In this document: one piece after another, positions 60,107 to 64,000 of the stretch
How positions within the stretch are numbered: the first letter of the stretch is position 1
How the letters are laid out: each line of letters begins with the position of its first letter
Source of the DNA: an uncultured Campylobacter sp.
GTDB taxonomy: Bacteria > Campylobacterota > Campylobacteria > Campylobacterales > Campylobacteraceae
Assembly (NCBI GenBank): GCA_900539255.1
Contig: UQBJ01000005.1
Location: 1 to 64,000 of the forward strand
Length of the DNA stretch: 64,000 bases
Reading direction: 5' to 3'
Made by a program: the position numbers and the translations under genes
Notes under the pieces: model-generated
Told to the model about the DNA's origin: nothing
The model's database searches: none
What the model saw: only the letters and a program-made list of their open reading frames with translations

Positions 60107-60495
60107 TGATGGCGTTTGATGATAAACCAGAGCTTAATATAACGCCCTTAGTGGATATTATGCTTGTGTTGTTGGCGATTTTAATGGTAACTGCGCCCAC
60201 GATAACTTATGAAGAAAACATAAATTTACCCAAAGGTTCAGCCCAAACGCCAAATGTCGTTACACTCAAAAGCCTTATCATCGCCGTAAATGCGAAAAAA
60301 GACATTTACATAAATGACAAAAAATACAACTTTACGAGCTTTGCGGACAATCTCATCTTGTCAAAGTCTAAATTTAAGCTTGATGAGCCTGTTTTTATCC
60401 GTGCGGATAAGGATTTAAAATACGATGATGTGATGTTTGTGTTAAGCACGCTTAAAAATGCGGGCTTTACTAAGGTATCTTTGCAGACGGAGTAG
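60106..60495 (+). CDS. tolR: TolR/ExbD-type protein
   Basis: 129 residues: a short cytoplasmic front (FDDKPELNITPLVDIMLVLL) with the proton-carrying Asp in VDIM, one membrane helix, and a periplasmic domain (VFIRADKDLKYDDVMFVL). Partner of TolQ. The ATG overlaps the tolQ stop. It reads as TolR by context. Confidence 0.9.
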   Translation: MMAFDDKPELNITPLVDIMLVLLAILMVTAPTITYEENINLPKGSAQTPNVVTLKSLIIAVNAKKDIYINDKKYNFTSFADNLILSKSKFKLDEPVFIRADKDLKYDDVMFVLSTLKNAGFTKVSLQTE

Positions 60496-60498
60496 AGC

Positions 60499-61254
60499 GT
60501 GAAAAACTATGGTATAGGGATTTTTAATGCCTTTTTACTCGCAATGGCTGTTTATGCGGGCTTGTTGTTTTTTATCTTTTTCAAAAGCGATGAGCGCGTA
60601 GTAAGATATACAGACACCAAAGACAACTTTGTCGATGTAGAACTTGGAGAATACAAACAGCCAGAAATTCAGCCAAAGCGCGAAAAAAAGCCTAAAATTC
60701 AGCCAAAAACCGAAGAAATAGGACAAGCCACGACAAACAAAGAAGTCAAAACCGAAGAAGTGGAACAAAAGCCGACAAATATCAATGATTTGTTTGGGGA
60801 CACAGATAAATTTCAGCAAGAAAAAACCACTAAGGTGCAGTCTTCTGAGCAGTCAAACCCCGATGCGAGCAAGCCAAAGCCCAGAGAAAGCAGCACGCAA
60901 AGTGGCGATAATCTAATGCCTACCAAGCAAAAAGTGGGAGAAAGCAACAAAAAGCAACAAAAAGGGCTTTATGATAAATTTTTAGGCGCAGTGGAGCGCA
61001 AACTGCACGAGAATTGGAATTTATACGAAAGAAGCGGAAATTTTGTCGCTCAAATCGAATACCAAATAGAAAGTAACGGATTTTTTCGCTATACTTCGAT
61101 TACAAAAAGCGGCAACGCTGAATTTGACGCTAAGGTTATGGACTTTTTAAGCACTTTGGATGGCAAGTATGTCGCTACGCCACCAAACAAAAGGGTTTAT
61201 AAAGGTAGTGCTAAATTAAGCGATGTGCTTGAATTCACTATGACAGGAGAATAA
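60499..61254 (+). CDS. tolA: TolA-like energy-transducing protein
   Basis: 251 residues: an N-terminal membrane helix (IGIFNAFLLAMAVYAGLLFF), a Pro/Lys/Glu/Thr-rich spacer (about 45-150, for example PKREKKPKIQPKTEEI) that can span the periplasm, and a C-terminal TonB/TolA-like domain (KLHENWNLYERSGNFVAQI, GNAEFDAKVMDFL). It starts at GTG three bases after tolR. TolA connects the TolQR motor to TolB-Pal. Confidence 0.85.
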   Translation: MKNYGIGIFNAFLLAMAVYAGLLFFIFFKSDERVVRYTDTKDNFVDVELGEYKQPEIQPKREKKPKIQPKTEEIGQATTNKEVKTEEVEQKPTNINDLFGDTDKFQQEKTTKVQSSEQSNPDASKPKPRESSTQSGDNLMPTKQKVGESNKKQQKGLYDKFLGAVERKLHENWNLYERSGNFVAQIEYQIESNGFFRYTSITKSGNAEFDAKVMDFLSTLDGKYVATPPNKRVYKGSAKLSDVLEFTMTGE

Positions 61255-62457
61255 ATGAAAAAACTACTCATCGTTTTGCTTTTTTGCAGCATACAGGCGT
61301 TTGGGGCAAATGACACCTTGCTTATCGTCAATAAAGGCGAGGCTTTGCCTAAAATCATCATCAAAGACAAATCAAATATGAGAGATAAGGATTTGCAAAA
61401 GAATTTCTACAATCTCATCTTAAATGATTTGAGAGTAAGCTCGAATTTTCAAGTCCTTGAAAAGGGCGAAGAAAAGGGCAACTATGTCTTTGAATACACA
61501 CTTGACAAAAAGGACGGATTGAGTCTCAATGTCATCGTTAGGGTTGATGGAGCGATAAAATCAAGCCGAAACTACTCTTTAAAGAACATAGAGCAGTATC
61601 CTTTTTTAGCGCACAAAGGCGTAAAGGACTCTGTGAAAAATTTAGGACTTGCGCCGATTGAGTGGATGGACCACAAAATCCTTATCGCTCGTTCAAGCGG
61701 CTCAGGCAAAAGCCAAATCATAATGGCTGATTATACGCTTACTTATCAAGTGATACTTGTTGATGGCGGGCTAAATATCTTTCCCAAATGGGCAAACCAA
61801 GAGCAAACTGCCTTTTACTACACCGCTTATGATGCGAGAATTCCAACGCTTTATCGTTTTGACTTAAAGACAAACACGCCTACAAGGGTGATTTCAAGTG
61901 GCGGTATGCTTGTGGCTAGTGATGTGAGCAGAGACGGCAACAAAATTTTGCTCACTATGGCACCAAGCGACCAGCCCGATGTGCATCTGTATGACATACG
62001 CACAAAATCCTTGCAAAAGATTACGCAGTATTCTGGGGCTGATGTCAATGCGCAGTTCATCGAAGATGAAAAGAAAATCGTCTTTGTGAGCGACAGGCTT
62101 GGTTACCCAACCCTTTTCATACAAACCATAGGCAGTGAGGACACCAAACAGCTCGTGTGGCACGCTCGCAACAACACAGCCGTTTCTACCTTTCAAAACT
62201 ACCTTGTGTATAGCAGCCGTGAGCAAGACCAAAAGGGCGTTTTCAACATTTATTTGATGAGCACGCAAAGTGATTACATAAGACAGCTTACCGCAAATGG
62301 CAAGAATTTGTTTCCTAGATTTAGCTCAGATGGCGGTAGTATAGTGTTTATCAAGTATTTGGGAGAGCAAACCGCACTTGGCGTGATAAGGGTAAATGCG
62401 AACAAAAGTTTTCATTATCCGTTAAAACTTGGAAGAATTTTATCGATTGATTGGTAA
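61255..62457 (+). CDS. tolB: Tol-Pal system beta-propeller protein TolB
   Basis: 400-residue periplasmic protein: signal peptide (MKKLLIVLLFCSIQAFG), an N-terminal alpha/beta domain, then WD40-like beta-propeller repeats (FPKWANQEQTAFYYTAYDAR, VSRDGNKILLTMAPSDQPDV, LFPRFSSDGGSIVFIKYLG). It shuttles between TolA and Pal during outer-membrane constriction. The ATG directly follows the tolA stop. Confidence 0.94.
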   Translation: MKKLLIVLLFCSIQAFGANDTLLIVNKGEALPKIIIKDKSNMRDKDLQKNFYNLILNDLRVSSNFQVLEKGEEKGNYVFEYTLDKKDGLSLNVIVRVDGAIKSSRNYSLKNIEQYPFLAHKGVKDSVKNLGLAPIEWMDHKILIARSSGSGKSQIIMADYTLTYQVILVDGGLNIFPKWANQEQTAFYYTAYDARIPTLYRFDLKTNTPTRVISSGGMLVASDVSRDGNKILLTMAPSDQPDVHLYDIRTKSLQKITQYSGADVNAQFIEDEKKIVFVSDRLGYPTLFIQTIGSEDTKQLVWHARNNTAVSTFQNYLVYSSREQDQKGVFNIYLMSTQSDYIRQLTANGKNLFPRFSSDGGSIVFIKYLGEQTALGVIRVNANKSFHYPLKLGRILSIDW

Positions 62458-62495
62458 ATTTTTTGTGGTTTAAGGTTAATTTAAGGTTATTAGGT

Positions 62496-62501
62496 TATAA
62501 T
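62496..62501 (+). promoter_or_regulatory. -10 box of pal
   Basis: TATAAT 33 bases before the pal ATG, behind repeats of GGTTAATTTAAGGTTATTAGG. It gives pal and cpoB their own promoter, in line with the high abundance of Pal. Confidence 0.6.
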
Positions 62502-62533
62502 GGCTTGTTTTATTTTAAACGAAAGGATCAAGG

Positions 62534-63052
62534 ATGAAGAAGATCTTCTTAATCTCAGTCGCAGTTTCTGCGATAATTCTCGGCGGATGTGCCCCAAGAG
62601 GGGAAGGCGAAGATGTAGTTGATGAAGAGGGGACAGATGTTGTTGAAGCAACAGATGGAACTGAAGAAGTAACAGCTACTGACTCAACAGAAACAATGAC
62701 ACCTATCAGTGTCAGTGGTGGCGCCCCTGTTGTATATTTCGATTTCGATAAATACAACATTAAGCCTGAAATGCAAGCAGTTGTCAATTCTGGCGCTGAC
62801 TTAGCAAAAGGACAAGGTGCCAATGTCAAAGTTGCTGTCGAAGGACACTGCGATGAATGGGGAACTGATGAGTATAATCAAGCCCTTGGTTTGCGCAGAG
62901 CAAACTCTGTAAAGAGAGCTTTGACAAAACTTGGTTTGAACGCAAGTCAAGTCTCTGTTAAGAGCTATGGCGAAACAAAACGCGTTTGCACACAAAGAAC
63001 AAAAGCGTGCGATGCGAAAAACCGCCGTGCTGAAATCAAAGTTGGTCTCTAA
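62534..63052 (+). CDS. pal: Peptidoglycan-associated lipoprotein Pal (Omp18)
   Basis: 172 residues: signal peptide with lipobox LGGC, a Glu/Asp/Thr/Val-rich linker (EGEDVVDEEGTDVVEATDG), and an OmpA-like peptidoglycan-binding domain (VVYFDFDKYNIKP, VEGHCDEWGTDEYNQALGLR, NRRAEIKVGL). It tethers the outer membrane to the wall and is a dominant surface antigen in Campylobacter. AAGGATCAAGG lies before the ATG. Confidence 0.96.
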   Translation: MKKIFLISVAVSAIILGGCAPRGEGEDVVDEEGTDVVEATDGTEEVTATDSTETMTPISVSGGAPVVYFDFDKYNIKPEMQAVVNSGADLAKGQGANVKVAVEGHCDEWGTDEYNQALGLRRANSVKRALTKLGLNASQVSVKSYGETKRVCTQRTKACDAKNRRAEIKVGL

Positions 63053-63059
63053 AATTTAG

Positions 63060-63920
63060 ATGAGACAAGCTTTACTTTGGGTAGCCCTTTTGGGGGCTAC
63101 CCTTTCTTATGCTGAGGTTTCCGCTTTTAATGCTGGCAATGTCGTTAGTAGCTCAGCCTACGGCTTAACCCAAAATGAAAAACTACTCAAAGAAAAACTC
63201 GACACCCTAAATGGCAATTTCTTGCAGGTAAATTCTTCGCTTGACTCGACAAATGAGCGCGTGGAGGGCTTGCAAAGCACTTTGGAGGGCATAAATTCGC
63301 AGTATAGCGAAACCAACACAAGACTTAATGAATTTGAACAAAATCTCAACACCCTAAATGAAGAATTCAAAAAAATCAGCGCTCAGCTCAGAGCCACTCG
63401 AAACGAAAACAAACAAATCAAACAAGCACTCAGCGAACTCACCCAGCTCATCAGCGCGTCCATAGGCAAGGACATAATGGAGCAAAACGCCACCGCGCCA
63501 AGCTTTAAAGACAGCAACACCACCGCAGTAGCCAAAAAGGACGAACCAGCGTGGAAAAGAAAAGAATCCATCGAAATCCTAAACACCGCCTTAAAAGAAT
63601 TTGAAAAAAAAGAAAGCCTAGATAGTGCCAAAGAAAAATTCGAATTCCTTATCACGCGCCGCTACAAGCCCGCCCGAGCGAATTTCTACCTTGGCGAAAT
63701 CGAATACAAGCAGCAAAACTACTCAGGCGCGATTGTGCTTTACCAAAAAAGCGTAGCCCTATACTCCAAAGACACCGACTATATGGCAAAGCTACTCTAC
63801 CACACGGCTATCAGCTTTGACAAGGTAGGCGACACAGCGCGCGCAAACGGCTTTTATCAGGCACTCAAAGCACAATACCCCCAAAGTGCGGAGGCAAAAG
63901 CCGCCCCAAATCGCAAATAA
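63060..63920 (+). CDS. cpoB: Tol-Pal cell-division coordinator CpoB (YbgF)
   Basis: 286 residues: signal peptide (QALLWVALLGATLSYA), an N-terminal trimerising coiled coil (about 40-135, Leu/Asn/Glu-rich), a linker, and C-terminal TPR repeats (ANFYLGEIEYKQQNYSGAIV, LLYHTAISFDKVGDTARANG). It ties Tol-Pal to septal wall synthesis. It starts seven bases after pal and ends the cluster. Confidence 0.9.
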   Translation: MRQALLWVALLGATLSYAEVSAFNAGNVVSSSAYGLTQNEKLLKEKLDTLNGNFLQVNSSLDSTNERVEGLQSTLEGINSQYSETNTRLNEFEQNLNTLNEEFKKISAQLRATRNENKQIKQALSELTQLISASIGKDIMEQNATAPSFKDSNTTAVAKKDEPAWKRKESIEILNTALKEFEKKESLDSAKEKFEFLITRRYKPARANFYLGEIEYKQQNYSGAIVLYQKSVALYSKDTDYMAKLLYHTAISFDKVGDTARANGFYQALKAQYPQSAEAKAAPNRK

Positions 63921-64000
63921 ATTGAGCAAATTTGCACATTTTAGAACAAACATTAAATTTTAAAGGGTAAAATAACTCTTTTAAAGTCAAAATTCAAAAA
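63921..64000. other. Intergenic end of window
   Basis: AT-rich, no gene. From remembered synteny slyD may follow. AGGGTAAAATAAC could be part of its promoter. Confidence 0.3.

Noticed and set aside
1..64000. tRNA, rRNA, insertion sequences, prophage genes
   Set aside because: No cloverleaf with a TTCRANY arm, no rRNA words, no transposase or integrase frame were seen by eye; a tRNAscan and ISfinder search would settle it.

Overview
The window is a piece of a Campylobacter-type (Campylobacterota) chromosome. Three things point there. The gene strings match ones I remember from C. jejuni: acidic protein-gmk-tatA-argS; der-aroK-trpS-serS-TPR protein; Rrf2-flhA-DHH protein; fmt-birA-parA-parB-atpF'FHAGDC-tolQRAB-pal-cpoB. 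Many promoters have an extended -10 (TGnTATAAT). There is a poly-G tract of the phase-variation type. By eye the coding DNA is near 40% G+C, richer than C. jejuni, so I name no species. I see no tRNA, rRNA, CRISPR array or insertion sequence.

Layout. 1-5014: a highly acidic low-complexity protein, guanylate kinase, TatA and ArgS. 5134-7801 (minus): DedA, RNase Y and a formyltetrahydrofolate cyclo-ligase. 7869-9274: a thioredoxin-fold lipoprotein and FtsY. 9571-13308 (minus): BrnQ, a two-part ThrE-type exporter, and a three-gene operon of unknown function (lipoprotein, 75-aa and 32-aa membrane proteins). 13475-21774: der, aroK, trpS, serS and a TPR membrane protein, with a 1.7-kb cluster of restriction-modification remnants between aroK and trpS. 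21921-29886: TrxB, a degenerate P-loop protein, Rrf2 regulator, FlhA, a DHH phosphoesterase and a putative flagellum-secreted protein. 30179-34421 (minus): UvrD-like helicase, an SspB-like protein and oligoendopeptidase F. 34750-41188: antiporter, periplasmic protein, CysQ, citrate synthase, MurB, FliQ, and an outer-membrane protein behind an 11-G tract. 41281-45474 (minus): a zinc-uptake-like locus in which a NicO-type permease lies between znuC and znuA and no znuB is seen, then an arginase-family enzyme. 45490-49217 (minus): a restriction-modification system with an HNH nuclease and a fused C5-cytosine plus N6-adenine methyltransferase. 49325-50538 (minus): MmcQ/YjbR protein and nitroreductase. 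50647-63920: fmt, birA, parAB, the F1/stator ATP synthase operon and the Tol-Pal operon.

Most of the window is core metabolism and cell envelope. The accessory or unusual parts are the aroK-trpS remnant island, the HNH/dual-methyltransferase system, the lipoprotein-small-membrane-protein operon, the poly-G-controlled outer-membrane protein, the rewired znu locus, the SspB-like protein next to the helicase, and several small genes and intergenic hairpins.
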